Shown here: positions 34,267 through 43,240 of the stretch, piece after piece
Numbering within the stretch: the stretch's first letter is position 1
How the letters are laid out: every line of letters starts with the position of its first letter
DNA from: Limosilactobacillus coleohominis 101-4-CHN
Lineage (GTDB): Bacteria; Bacillota; Bacilli; Lactobacillales; Lactobacillaceae
NCBI RefSeq assembly: GCF_000161935.1
Contig: NZ_GG698804.1
Span: 180,879 to 244,878, forward strand
Length of the DNA stretch: 64,000 nt
Direction of reading: 5' to 3'
Position numbers and translations under genes: made by a program
The notes under the pieces: generated by a model
Databases searched by the model: none
Seen by the model: only the letters and a program-made list of their open reading frames with translations
Told to the model about the DNA's origin: nothing

Positions 34267-36450
34267 ATGATTACTTTTGACGAAAAGCAACGGGTCTTTA
34301 ACCTGAGTAACTCTTCAATTTCTTACCTTTTTTCAATTGAAGAGGGCGGCCTATTAAGCCACTTGTACTATGGGCCAAAGATCCGCCATTACCATGGCGA
34401 ACGCCGCTATCCACGGGTTGATCGAGGGTTCTCCGGTAACCTGCCACAATCAATGGATCGGACCTATTCTAAAGATGATCTACTTCAAGAATATTCCGGC
34501 AATAATACCGGGGACTACCGGCTGCCAGCAATTACCATCAAAGGAGCTGATGGCGCCCGTTTAACTGATTTCCGCTATGATTCCTACCGGATCCTTTCTG
34601 GTAAGCCCGCCCTCCAAGGCTTGCCTTCCTCATACGTTAATGACGACGACGAGGCGCAAACTTTGGAAGTGACGCTAAAGGATGCCACACTCGATGTAGA
34701 ACTAATACTGGTTTACACCATCTATCAAGATCGACCGGTAATTACCCGGAACGCTCGTCTGAAAAACACTAGTAATCAAGCAATTGAAATTGATAAGATT
34801 GCTTCGCTTCAACTCGACTTACCAAAGCATGATTACGACCTTGTTTACTTACCTGGCCAATACGCGTTAGAACGACAAACCCGGCGGATTAATCTGCATC
34901 AAGGAATTTTTGAAATTTCTAGTCGACGGGATTCTAGCTCTCACCATATGAATCCATTTGCGGCTTTAGTTGACCCTAACACGGATGAATTTAATGGTAA
35001 TGCCCTAGGAGTACTGCTGGTGTACTCTGGTAATCACCAAATCTCGATTGAACGGGATCAAATTGATCAAACCCGTTTAATTGCCGGAATTAACGATTTT
35101 AACTTTGCTTGGCATCTTGAGCCGGGAGAAGAATTCCAAACTCCCGAAGCCATTACCGTCTTTAGTACGAAAGGCCTTAATGGCATGTCGCAAGCATTCC
35201 ATCACTTACTGCGTGAACGGGTCGCTCGCGGTAAATTTAAGTACGCTGACCGCCCAATCGTTATTAATAACTGGGAAGCCACTTTCTTTGACTTTGACGA
35301 TCAAAAGCTTGATGAAGTCGTTAAAGAAGCGCAGCCACTAGGCATTGAAATGTTCGTTCTTGATGATGGCTGGTTTGGCCACCGGAATGATGATAATTCC
35401 TCACTCGGTGATTGGTTTGTCAACCACGATAAGGTTAATCTTCAACGGGTCGCTAAACAAACGCATGATGCCGGAATGAAATTTGGCCTTTGGTTTGAAC
35501 CAGAAATGATTTCGGTCGATTCTAAACTTTACCGTAAGCATCCAGATTGGGCTTTAGCGGAACCAGGACGGGGTTCGACCCTCTCACGAAACCAATTAGT
35601 GCTCGACTTTAGTCGTCCGGAAGTTGTCGACAACATCTTTGATCAAATGTGTCAAATTTTAGACAACGTGCCCATTGACTACATTAAATGGGATTGCAAC
35701 CGGAACTTAACGGAAGTCTTTTCCCAAGCAGCAACTGCTGACCATCAAGGGGAAATCGCTCACCGCGTGATCTTAGGAGTTTACGATCTGATGGATCGCT
35801 TAACGAAACGTTACCCAGACATCCTCTTCGAAGGTTGTTCTGGTGGTGGTGGTCGCTTTGACGCCGGGATTCTTTACTACATGCCACAAAGTTGGCCATC
35901 TGACGATACTGACGCTGGTGAGCGGCTCAAAATTCAAGACGGGACGTCACTAGTCTATCCAATTTCTTCCATGAGTGCCCACGTCTCAGTGTCACCAAAC
36001 CAACAAACTGGTCGTGACATTAGTTTCAAGACCCGTGGTGATGTCGCAATGGCAGGCGTGTTCGGATATGAACTCGACCTGGCGGATTTAACTAACGATG
36101 AAAAAGAATTAGTTAAAAAGCAAATTGCTTTCTATAAAAAGCACCGGCACCTGATCCAATATGGAGATTTCTACCGCCTAGAAAGTCCATTTAAGGGTAA
36201 CACCGTGGCTTGGGAATTTGTCAGTCCTGACAAATCAGAAGCGTTACTGTTCATGTTTAGAAAGCAGCATACCAACCGGATGGAAATTGTTAACACGAAA
36301 TTAACTGCATTGGATCCCCACCGTGATTACCGCGATGAAGATAGTCAAACCGTTTACGGCGGTGATGAACTCATGAATGTAGGACTCTTCCGTGACCCAA
36401 CCCACGTTGGTGATTATTTATCAGAAGTCCATTACTTCAAAGAAATCTAG
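34267..36450 (+). CDS. Alpha-galactosidase, GH36
   Basis: This cytosolic enzyme removes alpha-1,6-galactose from melibiose, raffinose and stachyose. The 727 residues have the GH36 layout: N-terminal beta-sandwich, (beta/alpha)8 barrel with FVLDDGWFGHRNDD, the nucleophile Asp476 in DYIKWDCNRN and the acid/base Asp546 in WPSDDTDA, and a small C-terminal domain. Catalytic roles are by family analogy. No signal peptide is seen, so the substrate must be imported, probably by the permease encoded 12 bases downstream. The ATG follows AAAGGGAG. Confidence 0.96.
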   Translation: MITFDEKQRVFNLSNSSISYLFSIEEGGLLSHLYYGPKIRHYHGERRYPRVDRGFSGNLPQSMDRTYSKDDLLQEYSGNNTGDYRLPAITIKGADGARLTDFRYDSYRILSGKPALQGLPSSYVNDDDEAQTLEVTLKDATLDVELILVYTIYQDRPVITRNARLKNTSNQAIEIDKIASLQLDLPKHDYDLVYLPGQYALERQTRRINLHQGIFEISSRRDSSSHHMNPFAALVDPNTDEFNGNALGVLLVYSGNHQISIERDQIDQTRLIAGINDFNFAWHLEPGEEFQTPEAITVFSTKGLNGMSQAFHHLLRERVARGKFKYADRPIVINNWEATFFDFDDQKLDEVVKEAQPLGIEMFVLDDGWFGHRNDDNSSLGDWFVNHDKVNLQRVAKQTHDAGMKFGLWFEPEMISVDSKLYRKHPDWALAEPGRGSTLSRNQLVLDFSRPEVVDNIFDQMCQILDNVPIDYIKWDCNRNLTEVFSQAATADHQGEIAHRVILGVYDLMDRLTKRYPDILFEGCSGGGGRFDAGILYYMPQSWPSDDTDAGERLKIQDGTSLVYPISSMSAHVSVSPNQQTGRDISFKTRGDVAMAGVFGYELDLADLTNDEKELVKKQIAFYKKHRHLIQYGDFYRLESPFKGNTVAWEFVSPDKSEALLFMFRKQHTNRMEIVNTKLTALDPHRDYRDEDSQTVYGGDELMNVGLFRDPTHVGDYLSEVHYFKEI

Positions 36451-36462
36451 AGGTGACTAATT

Positions 36463-37875
36463 ATGAGTAAGTGGAAAAATATAATTTGTTATGGTTTAGG
36501 GGCGTTTGGTCATGATTCCTTCTACGGAATCCTTAACACCTACATGCTAATGTTTATTACGAGTCTGATGTTCTCCAACGGCAGTAAGAGCTACACCACC
36601 AAAATGGTTGCCATCGTCACAATGATTTTAATGGTCATTCGGATCATTGAATTAATCCTCGACCCCTTCATCGGCTCCATGATTGATAAGACTGATTCTA
36701 AGTGGGGTAAATATCGCCCATGGATCTTTGGTACTGGGTTAATTTTGGGGATCGGTAGCCCATTCCTCTTTACTACAATGGGCGGCATGTCAACCAGCAA
36801 CGGTGGTCTCTTCCTGGTGCTGTTTACCATTTTATTCTTGGCTTTGTACTTAGTTTATGCCTTCAAGGACGTCTCCTTCTGGGGATTACTTCCTGCAATG
36901 TCCCTCAGCTCTGATGACCGTGGTTTCACCGCTACTGGTGCCCGGATTGGTTCCACGCTTGGTGGAAATATCATTACCGTTGTTTACGCTTCACTTTTGA
37001 CCTTCTTCTCTGATTCTAAGAACTTTACCGTTCATGGTTGGTTCATGTTTGCCCTTACCATTGGGATCGTTGAACTGATTGGTTCTTGTTTTGCAGCTTT
37101 TGGAACCAAGGAAAAAGACTCCGTTGTTACCGAACAAAATGCGGAAAAGATTACCCTGAAACAAGTTTTCCATACCCTGTTTCATAATGATCAATTATTA
37201 TGGATGTCCCTTTCCTACATCATCTACTGTTTAGGTACTTCTACTACGAACAACTTCTTACTTTACTACTTCCGTTACGTTTTGAATGCTCAATCAAGCT
37301 GGGCTTTGGTTGGCTGGGTCGGCATGGTAACCGGATTTATCTCCATTATCTCTTACCCAACCCTTGCTAAATACTTTGGTCGGCGCAAGATCATGGTTGG
37401 TGCACTTTGTGTTGAACTCATTGCCTTTGTTATCTTCTCATTCACCCAAACCGTTACCATGACCTTAGTTGCCCAGGTTCTTTACACCCTTGCTAACCCA
37501 CTGGTCTTCATGGTGCTCTTATTAACCATTGCTGACTGTGTTGAATATGGACAATGGAAGACTGGTCACCGGTCAGAAGCTGCTACTTCCGCCGTCCGGC
37601 CAATGCTTGATAAGTTCTGTGGGGCAGTTACGACTGGACTAACTGGAATCATTGCTGGTTTAGCCGGGATGACTGGTAATGCCACTGCCACTGCCGCTTC
37701 CATCTCTACTCATGATATCTTGATTTTCAAATCCTTCTGCTTTTACATCCCATTCTTCTGCATCTTAATTGGCATGATCATCTTCATCGCCAAGGTTCAG
37801 TTGGATGAAAAGATGCACAAGGACATCGTTGATAAGATTGCACAAAACATCAAGGCCGAAGATAGCAACAATTAA
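36463..37875 (+). CDS. GPH-family sugar:cation symporter, probable alpha-galactoside permease
   Basis: The 470 residues have about twelve hydrophobic segments and GPH features: GLGAFGHDSFYGILNTYML at the start, the loop DKTDSKWGKYRPW and VEYGQWKTGHRSEAA. Unlike LacS it lacks a C-terminal EIIA domain, so it is not regulated through HPr phosphorylation of such a domain. The coupled location with the GH36 gene suggests raffinose or melibiose uptake. The ATG follows GAGGTGA, and a strong terminator ends the operon. Confidence 0.9.
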   Translation: MSKWKNIICYGLGAFGHDSFYGILNTYMLMFITSLMFSNGSKSYTTKMVAIVTMILMVIRIIELILDPFIGSMIDKTDSKWGKYRPWIFGTGLILGIGSPFLFTTMGGMSTSNGGLFLVLFTILFLALYLVYAFKDVSFWGLLPAMSLSSDDRGFTATGARIGSTLGGNIITVVYASLLTFFSDSKNFTVHGWFMFALTIGIVELIGSCFAAFGTKEKDSVVTEQNAEKITLKQVFHTLFHNDQLLWMSLSYIIYCLGTSTTNNFLLYYFRYVLNAQSSWALVGWVGMVTGFISIISYPTLAKYFGRRKIMVGALCVELIAFVIFSFTQTVTMTLVAQVLYTLANPLVFMVLLLTIADCVEYGQWKTGHRSEAATSAVRPMLDKFCGAVTTGLTGIIAGLAGMTGNATATAASISTHDILIFKSFCFYIPFFCILIGMIIFIAKVQLDEKMHKDIVDKIAQNIKAEDSNN

Positions 37876-37925
37876 ATTTCATAACTCCCTATCTAACTCA
37901 TTAATTTAATTTGATGCTTCGGCCT

Positions 37926-37968
37926 GAAAAAGGCGTCAGGGTTCACTTCAGAACTCTGACGCCTTTTT
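37926..37968. terminator. Bidirectional terminator between the permease gene and thrB
   Basis: AAAAAGGCGTCAG-x-GTT and GAAC-x-CTGACGCCTTTTT pair between two convergent genes. Confidence 0.92.
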
Positions 37969-37984
37969 ATATTCTAATCTTTAG

Positions 37985-38848
37985 CTATTTATCAACCGTT
38001 ACTCCTGCTTGATCAGGATGTAAAACTTCAATTCGGTCGTTCAGATGGTCGTTACGGAGCGCCGCAATCAAGCCAGCAGCCTTGTCATGTGCGATCAATG
38101 TCATAATCGTCGGACCGGCCCCGCTTAAATAAGTCGCTACTGCACCATGATCATGGGCAATTTCCCGAACCTTTGCTAGTTCCGGTACTAGAGCAGCCCG
38201 GTACCCCTCATGGAACTCATCCGCCTCCATTAATTCTCCGGCTACAGCATAATCTGGTTTGAATAGCGCCGCCACCAAAGTATTGGCCACTGCACTAGCA
38301 TGGGTAGCCTGATGATAAGCCAGTTCATTCGGTAATGCTGCCCGGGCTTTCTTCGTTGCTAAATTATAAGCTGGAATATAAGCAACTAAATCAAATGGCG
38401 GGAGCGGAGCTTTCACCGCTGTAAAATGATCATTCACCTCAGTACCGACTACCAAACCACCCAAAATTGCTGGGGCCACGTTATCGGGATGCCCTTCAAT
38501 TTGACTAGCAATTTCAACCTTTGTTTCATCACTAAGGTTTAGCTTTGCTAATTGGTTGGCCAGTTCAATGCCCGCTACAATCGCACTCGAACTGCTTCCC
38601 AAACCGTGAGTAACTGGAATTGCACTTTCGACTTTGAGATGGTGTGGGATTAAGTCAGGAGCCACTTTAAGTGCCGTTTTGACAATCATGTTTTGGCGAT
38701 CATGCGGTAAATTCCCTAGTTGATGATCGACCCGCCATTCATTACTCGGTCCAACAACGATTAAATGCAGATACATCGAAACCGCAATGCCAATGGAATC
38801 AAATCCCGGGCCTAAATTAGCACTCGAGGCTGGTACTTGAATTTTCAT
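37985..38848 (-). CDS. thrB: Homoserine kinase
   Basis: ThrB phosphorylates homoserine for threonine synthesis. The 287 residues show the GHMP kinase features VPASSANLGPGFDSIGIA, the ATP loop THGLGSSSSAIVAG and the C-terminal YLSGAGPTIMTL. I use the ATG at 38848, which has GGTGGTGA upstream; GTG codons at 38860 and 38857 are alternatives overlapping that SD. It starts 13 bases after hom and is co-transcribed with it. Confidence 0.95.
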   Translation of the reverse strand: MKIQVPASSANLGPGFDSIGIAVSMYLHLIVVGPSNEWRVDHQLGNLPHDRQNMIVKTALKVAPDLIPHHLKVESAIPVTHGLGSSSSAIVAGIELANQLAKLNLSDETKVEIASQIEGHPDNVAPAILGGLVVGTEVNDHFTAVKAPLPPFDLVAYIPAYNLATKKARAALPNELAYHQATHASAVANTLVAALFKPDYAVAGELMEADEFHEGYRAALVPELAKVREIAHDHGAVATYLSGAGPTIMTLIAHDKAAGLIAALRNDHLNDRIEVLHPDQAGVTVDK

Positions 38849-38861
38849 TCTGGTCACCACC

Positions 38862-40136
38862 CTACTTTAATACCTTATATGCAGCGCCTAAATTAATACT
38901 CGAATCTTTAGCAACCCGTGCTTTAAAATCGGCTAATTGTTGAGCGGTCATTTCGTGAGTAATAATCACCACATGGGCTAAGCCATCCGCTTCGGTCTGC
39001 GTAATTTGACTAAAACTGGCGTCAATTTCCGTCATAATTTGCGTTAACTTCAACATTTGTCCCGGTACATCCGGCATCATGATGGAAAGGAAATATGGGT
39101 AAACGACGTCACGTGGTGCTGCAGGAATATACTGCCGTTGATAATTATTAAAGAAATTCCCATTTGTTTTCAAAACCAGATTTTTCGTGACCGAAATAAT
39201 ATCACTCAAAACACTATTGGCAGTTGGCAGGCCACCAGCTCCGGGACCATAGAAAAGAGTATCGCCCACAGCTTCCCCGGTTACCATGACCGCGTTATAT
39301 TCATTATTAATTGTTGCTAACGGGTGGTCTGCAGGTACTAGGGTAGGGGCAACTTCAACAAAGACCCCATCATCAATCACCTGCGCGATCCCCACCAGTT
39401 TAATAACGTAACCAAATTTACCGGCTTGCTGAACATCAAAACCGTTTAAATGATCGATCCCCGTTACTGCAAAATCATCAACTGCTAATTGAGTTCCAAA
39501 GGCGAACTGGCTCAAAATGACCATTTTATAAGCCGCATCCTTACCAGTAACATCATTAGTAGGATCCGCTTCAGCAAATCCTAACTGCTGGGCCGCTTTG
39601 AGTGCTTGGTCATACGACCAGCCCTGCTGACTCATTTGCGTCAAAATGTAATTCGTGGTTCCATTCACAATCCCCTTAACTTCGGTAATTTTATCCGCCG
39701 CAAAACTATTAGTAATTGTCCGCAGAATTGGAATCCCACCAGCAACACTTGCCTCATACATCAGATCGCAATGATGATCATGAGCAAGCTTAACCAGTTC
39801 CGGACCATATGTTGCCAAAAGGTCTTTATTTGCAGTAACCACATTTTTATGGTTACGCAGTGCCGCCTCGATGTATTCTTTAGCGGGATGAATTCCACCA
39901 ATCAGTTCCAACACAATTTGAATTTCATCATCATTAATGACGTCTTCCACTGACGTCGTTAATTCAATGTTCTCAGCAACATCTTGGTGTCGCTCTGGAT
40001 GATTCACGAGCACCCGCTTAACATTTAGCTGCCGTCCGGTGACATTCACCACCTTATCTTCATTATGCTGGATCATCTGTAACACACCAGAGCCGACCGT
40101 TCCTAGGCCAAGCATCCCGATTTGAATGGTTTCCAT
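38862..40136 (-). CDS. hom: Homoserine dehydrogenase
   Basis: Hom reduces aspartate semialdehyde to homoserine. The 424 residues show GLGTVGSGVL for NAD(P) binding, the catalytic region KGIVNGTTNYILTQM and GFAEADPTNDVTGKDAAYK, and a C-terminal ACT domain (about 345-424) that suggests feedback control by threonine. The ATG follows GAGGTGG. It is divergent from thrC and shares an unusual symmetric promoter region with it. Confidence 0.97.
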   Translation of the reverse strand: METIQIGMLGLGTVGSGVLQMIQHNEDKVVNVTGRQLNVKRVLVNHPERHQDVAENIELTTSVEDVINDDEIQIVLELIGGIHPAKEYIEAALRNHKNVVTANKDLLATYGPELVKLAHDHHCDLMYEASVAGGIPILRTITNSFAADKITEVKGIVNGTTNYILTQMSQQGWSYDQALKAAQQLGFAEADPTNDVTGKDAAYKMVILSQFAFGTQLAVDDFAVTGIDHLNGFDVQQAGKFGYVIKLVGIAQVIDDGVFVEVAPTLVPADHPLATINNEYNAVMVTGEAVGDTLFYGPGAGGLPTANSVLSDIISVTKNLVLKTNGNFFNNYQRQYIPAAPRDVVYPYFLSIMMPDVPGQMLKLTQIMTEIDASFSQITQTEADGLAHVVIITHEMTAQQLADFKARVAKDSSINLGAAYKVLK

Positions 40137-40175
40137 CTTGCCACCTCATTTTCTCATTATTTTTTCATTTTTAGC

Positions 40176-40206
40176 ATTGTAACATACGTCCCTTCCAGGT
40201 TACAAT
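40176..40206. promoter_or_regulatory. Self-symmetric divergent promoter of hom-thrB and thrC
   Basis: ATTGTAAC-N15-GTTACAAT is a perfect inverted repeat. Read on either strand it supplies TTGTAA as -35 and TACAAT as -10 with an 18-base spacer. Predicted starts lie about 33 and 36 bases before the hom and thrC start codons, so the geometry is nearly mirror-symmetric. It could also be a regulator site, and both may be true. Confidence 0.6.
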
Positions 40207-40248
40207 AACCAATAATCAATCACTAAATCTAGAAATGGAGGCTTTTTC

Positions 40249-41739
40249 ATGCAATACCGTAGTACCCGTGGTCAAATTACAGAAACATTAAATTCGCCCC
40301 AAGCAGTCATCCAGGGGCTTGCTCCTGATGGTGGTCTTTTCGTCCCCGTCAATTTTCCTCAAGTTGACTTACCACTGCCGAATTTGGCAACAATGTCCTA
40401 CCAAGCAATTGCGGAATTAGTATTAGGCTGGTTCTTTGATGACCTTAGTAAAGATCAGCTTCACCAAATTGTTCAAGGAGCCTATGGTTCCCAATGGGAT
40501 GATGCAACTATCGCACCACTTTCAAAAGAGCACGCCGGTAACTACTATCTTGAATTATTTCATGGGCCTACTCTGGCTTTTAAGGACATTGCGTTGCAAG
40601 TTCTACCACGGCTAATGCAAAAAGCTTTAACCATTGAAAAAAACAGTAATGAAATTATCATCCTCACAGCGACCTCCGGTGATACCGGAACTGCTTCAAT
40701 GCGTGGTTTTAGTGATCAAGATGGTACACGGGTGATTGTTTTCTACCCTCACGGTGGTGTAAGTCCTGTTCAGTTAAGACAAATGTTGGGTCAGCGGGGA
40801 GATAACCTGACCGCAATCGCCATTGAGGGTAATTTTGATGATGCCCAAACTGCCGTCAAAACCATTTTTAATGATCAAAGCTTTAATGACCAATTACTGG
40901 CCAATGGTTTTCAATTCTCATCTGCTAACTCGATGAACATTGGTCGACTGATCCCCCAAATTGTTTATTACCTAAGCGCATATGGACAACTTGTGCGACG
41001 TGGGGACATTAAATTAGGTAACGAAGTTAACTTTACGGTGCCAACAGGAAACTTTGGTGATATCCTCGCTGGCTATTACGCTAAAAAGTTGGGCTTACCA
41101 ATTAATCGCCTCATTTGTGCATCCGACGAAAACAACGTCTTAACGGATTTCTTTAATACTGGTCATTATGATCGGCAACGACCTTTCTTCTTGACCAATT
41201 CACCGGCCATGGATATTTTGGTCTCCAGTAACCTGGAACGGCTGCTGTTTGATATTTACGATGAGAGTGCTCCTAGTATCAATCAGTTAATGGAGCAGTT
41301 AAAAAATGATGGCAAATACTCCATTAATGCTGGCGCCCGTGCTAAACTTCATACTCACTTTAATGCTGGTTTTGCCACTCAACAAGAAGTTCAGCGGGAA
41401 ATTAAGCGTATTTATCAACAGGATGGCTACGTGATTGATCCTCATACCGCCGTGGCCTCTTTCGGTGCTAACGAATACTATTCTGCCAATAACGATCCAA
41501 CTCCAAATGTCATTATTTCCACCGCTAGTCCCTACAAATTTCCTGAAACAGTTTACCAAGCAATTACCGATAAGCAGAGTCCAGTTACTGGGTTATATGC
41601 AATTACCGAATTGTGCCAGCTTCTCAAACAACCGTTAAGTCCGAACGTTCAACAACTGTTTGAACAAAGTCAGAAGAACGAACAAGTTATTCAGCCGGAC
41701 CAAATGAAACCAACTATCCGGCAAATTCTGCAACTATAA
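40249..41739 (+). CDS. thrC: Threonine synthase
   Basis: ThrC converts phosphohomoserine to threonine with pyridoxal phosphate. The 496 residues match the long (fungal/E. coli-like) ThrC form: YRSTRGQITETLNSPQAV, PLP-lysine 112 in GPTLAFKDIALQVL, TATSGDTGTASMRGF and VPTGNFGDILAGYYAK. The ATG follows TGGAGG. With hom and thrB it completes the pathway from aspartate semialdehyde to threonine; the aspartokinase gene is not in the window. Confidence 0.96.
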   Translation: MQYRSTRGQITETLNSPQAVIQGLAPDGGLFVPVNFPQVDLPLPNLATMSYQAIAELVLGWFFDDLSKDQLHQIVQGAYGSQWDDATIAPLSKEHAGNYYLELFHGPTLAFKDIALQVLPRLMQKALTIEKNSNEIIILTATSGDTGTASMRGFSDQDGTRVIVFYPHGGVSPVQLRQMLGQRGDNLTAIAIEGNFDDAQTAVKTIFNDQSFNDQLLANGFQFSSANSMNIGRLIPQIVYYLSAYGQLVRRGDIKLGNEVNFTVPTGNFGDILAGYYAKKLGLPINRLICASDENNVLTDFFNTGHYDRQRPFFLTNSPAMDILVSSNLERLLFDIYDESAPSINQLMEQLKNDGKYSINAGARAKLHTHFNAGFATQQEVQREIKRIYQQDGYVIDPHTAVASFGANEYYSANNDPTPNVIISTASPYKFPETVYQAITDKQSPVTGLYAITELCQLLKQPLSPNVQQLFEQSQKNEQVIQPDQMKPTIRQILQL

Positions 41740-41757
41740 TAATTGAAGATTAATGCC

Positions 41758-41800
41758 AAAAGAGGAGCATAGAGATCCATGGTCACTATGCTCCTCTTTT
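41758..41800 (+). terminator. thrC terminator
   Basis: A perfect AAAAGAGGAGCATAG / CTATGCTCCTCTTTT stem encloses a loop with an internal small palindrome. Confidence 0.92.
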
Positions 41801-41807
41801 AGGGAAC

Positions 41808-41835
41808 AAAAAAAGCCGCCAAAACGGCGGCTTTT
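41808..41835 (-). terminator. rplL terminator
   Basis: GCCGCC and GGCGGC pair on the minus strand across a GTTTT-type loop and are followed by TTTTTTTG. Confidence 0.93.
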
Positions 41836-41848
41836 AATTTGGATAAAA

Positions 41849-42214
41849 CTACTTAAGGGTAACAGTAGCACCAGCGTCTTCAAGCTTAGCCTTGATGTCG
41901 TTGGCTTCGTCTTCCTTAGCGTCTTCCTTGATAACAGATGGTGCGTTATCAACAAGGTCCTTAGCATCCTTAAGGCCGGAACCAGTGATGTCCTTAACAG
42001 CCTTAATAACCTTAACCTTAGCAGTACCTGGTTCAGTTAATTCAACAGTGAAGCTGTCCTTAGCAGCACCGTCGCCACCAGCAGCACCTGCAACTGCAAC
42101 TGGAGCAGCAGCTGAAACGTCAAATTCGTCTTCGATTGCCTTAACAAGGTCGTTAAGGTCAGAGATTGATGCTTCCTTTAATGAAGCAATAATAGCATCC
42201 TTATCAAAAGCCAT
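41849..42214 (-). CDS. rplL: 50S ribosomal protein L7/L12
   Basis: The 121 residues show an N-terminal dimerisation helix, the Ala/Gly-rich hinge ([17 protein letters not shown]) and the conserved C-terminal factor-binding domain ([23 protein letters not shown]). Multiple dimers attach to L10 as the ribosomal stalk. The ATG follows GGAGG. It is second in the rplJ-rplL operon. Confidence 0.98.
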   Translation of the reverse strand: MAFDKDAIIASLKEASISDLNDLVKAIEDEFDVSAAAPVAVAGAAGGDGAAKDSFTVELTEPGTAKVKVIKAVKDITGSGLKDAKDLVDNAPSVIKEDAKEDEANDIKAKLEDAGATVTLK

Positions 42215-42280
42215 TTTTAAATTCCTCCAATGATTAAATCTTGTTTAATTGATAGTCTAAATGTAACTGTAAGCACACAA

Positions 42281-42781
42281 TTATGCGGCTTCGTCGGCCT
42301 TGTCGGCAACGGCCTTGACGGCCCGTGCGATCTTCCGCATTGGGTCTTGCAATGCAGATGCAAGCATCGAAAGAAGATCGTCCCGACTTGGCAATTCAGC
42401 GAATTCATTGATTTCATCAAGCGTCTTGATGTCTTTTTCAATGAAACCACCCTTAATTTCAAGAGCATCGTGGTCTTCTGCAAACTTCTTCATAATCTTT
42501 GCAGGAGCAATTGGATCTTCATTTGAGAAGGCAACTGCAGTTGGGCCAACAAACACGCTCTTTAAGTCTTCGTAATCAGTACCGTCAACGGCCCGTTCCA
42601 AGATCTTGTTCTTGATAACAACCATCTTGACACCAGCATCACGAAGTTGCTTACGCAAATCAGTGACTTCATCAACCGTCAAACCACGGTAGTCAACAAC
42701 GATAGCTGATTCAGCATCAGTTAACAAACCATTGGCAACTTTAACGGCTTCAGCCTTTTTAGCAATAGCTGCTTCACTCAT
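42281..42781 (-). CDS. rplJ: 50S ribosomal protein L10
   Basis: L10 anchors L7/L12 dimers to 23S rRNA. The 166 residues show [25 protein letters not shown] near the start and a C-terminal helix for L12 binding. The ATG follows GGAGG. A promoter and an L10-type leader with an attenuator precede it. Unlike the usual order, rplJL is separated from rplKA by steT, hemH and mntH. Confidence 0.98.
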   Translation of the reverse strand: MSEAAIAKKAEAVKVANGLLTDAESAIVVDYRGLTVDEVTDLRKQLRDAGVKMVVIKNKILERAVDGTDYEDLKSVFVGPTAVAFSNEDPIAPAKIMKKFAEDHDALEIKGGFIEKDIKTLDEINEFAELPSRDDLLSMLASALQDPMRKIARAVKAVADKADEAA

Positions 42782-42932
42782 GAAATTACACCTCCTATAT
42801 TAAATTTGGTACGGATTTAAAAAAATCCCTATGACCGGCAGACATAGAGAAGGAACATTTCATTTCTTCCTCGGCAGGTATGATTGAGGCTTGCGCCACC
42901 TGAGTCTTAGGCAGAGTCATATTTATAACCAC
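42782..42932 (-). promoter_or_regulatory. Ribosomal protein L10 leader with attenuator
   Basis: The roughly 150-base untranslated leader is where L10(L12) binds to control its own operon. On the minus strand the distal hairpin TCTCTATG / CATAGGGA (42850-42826) is followed by TTTTTTT, forming a transcription attenuator. The L10-binding region with GACTCTGCCTAAGACTCAGG lies upstream. Assignment is by position and features, not by model search. Confidence 0.75.
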
Positions 42933-42938
42933 TCAAAT

Positions 42939-42967
42939 AGTATACATAACTCCCGTTCATTTTGCAA
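42939..42967 (-). promoter_or_regulatory. rplJL promoter
   Basis: TTGCAA (42967-42962) and TATACT (42944-42939) on the minus strand with a 17-base spacer. It is divergent from the steT promoter. Confidence 0.8.
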
Positions 42968-42992
42968 GGCATCAGTAAAAATAAAAAAATGC

Positions 42993-43021
42993 TTGCGTTA
43001 GATTTTTTCTAATGGTATTCT
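42993..43021 (+). promoter_or_regulatory. steT leader promoter
   Basis: TTGCGT (42993-42998) and TATTCT (43016-43021) with exactly 17 bases between. The transcript should begin near 43028, about 25 bases before the leader peptide ATG. Confidence 0.7.
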
Positions 43022-43052
43022 AATGTCAATCAAAATTTTGGAGGGGACGCAA

Positions 43053-43127
43053 ATGTTACAACTGAATTTAACTCATTTTAATTTATCCTCTTCCTCAACC
43101 TCATCATCTCTGATTGTGGTTGGGTAA
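43053..43127 (+). CDS. Serine/threonine-rich leader peptide (24 aa) of the steT attenuator
   Basis: This short ORF has a very strong SD (GGAGGGG) seven bases before its ATG. Codons 12-19 (43086-43109) read Ser-Ser-Ser-Ser-Thr-Ser-Ser-Ser, all serines using TCN codons. The peptide begins MLQLNLTHFN and ends LIVVG. Its mRNA can form a pause hairpin or leave an antiterminator partner free, depending on ribosome position, and a terminator follows before steT. It is too small to be a stable enzyme and is best explained as a control peptide that measures charged tRNA-Ser (and perhaps tRNA-Thr). Confidence 0.85.
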   Translation: MLQLNLTHFNLSSSSTSSSLIVVG

Positions 43128-43214
43128 TTTTGGTGTTCATTATTTTTAATAACAATTAATGGGCCGTCTCAATCACTTGCAGTTTTGCGAATGGTGCTTG
43201 AGACGGCTTTTATT
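43094..43214 (+). promoter_or_regulatory. Three-state attenuator RNA of steT
   Basis: Region 1 CTCAACC (43094-43100, inside the Ser/Thr codons) can pair with region 2 GGTTGGG (43118-43124). Region 2 extended, GTGGTTGGG (43116-43124), can instead pair nine bases with region 3 CTCAATCAC (43168-43176), with two G-U pairs. Region 3 is also part of the left arm of the terminator. A ribosome stalled in the serine run would mask region 1 and favour 2:3, giving read-through. Confidence 0.75.
43163..43214 (+). terminator. Attenuator terminator before steT
   Basis: GCCGTCTCAA and TTGAGACGGC form a perfect 10-bp stem with a 25-base top, followed by TTTTATT. It lies between the leader peptide and the steT RBS, so steT can only be expressed by read-through. 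Confidence 0.92.
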
Positions 43215-43240
43215 GTGTCATAGAAATGGAGGAATTAGTT

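Noticed and set aside
41734-42040. Open frames across the thrC-rplL intergenic region
   Set aside because: They are made of two terminator hairpins and the antisense of rplL.
43226-43240. Upstream ATG for steT
   Set aside because: It lies before the GGAGG that serves the ATG at 43241 and has no SD of its own.
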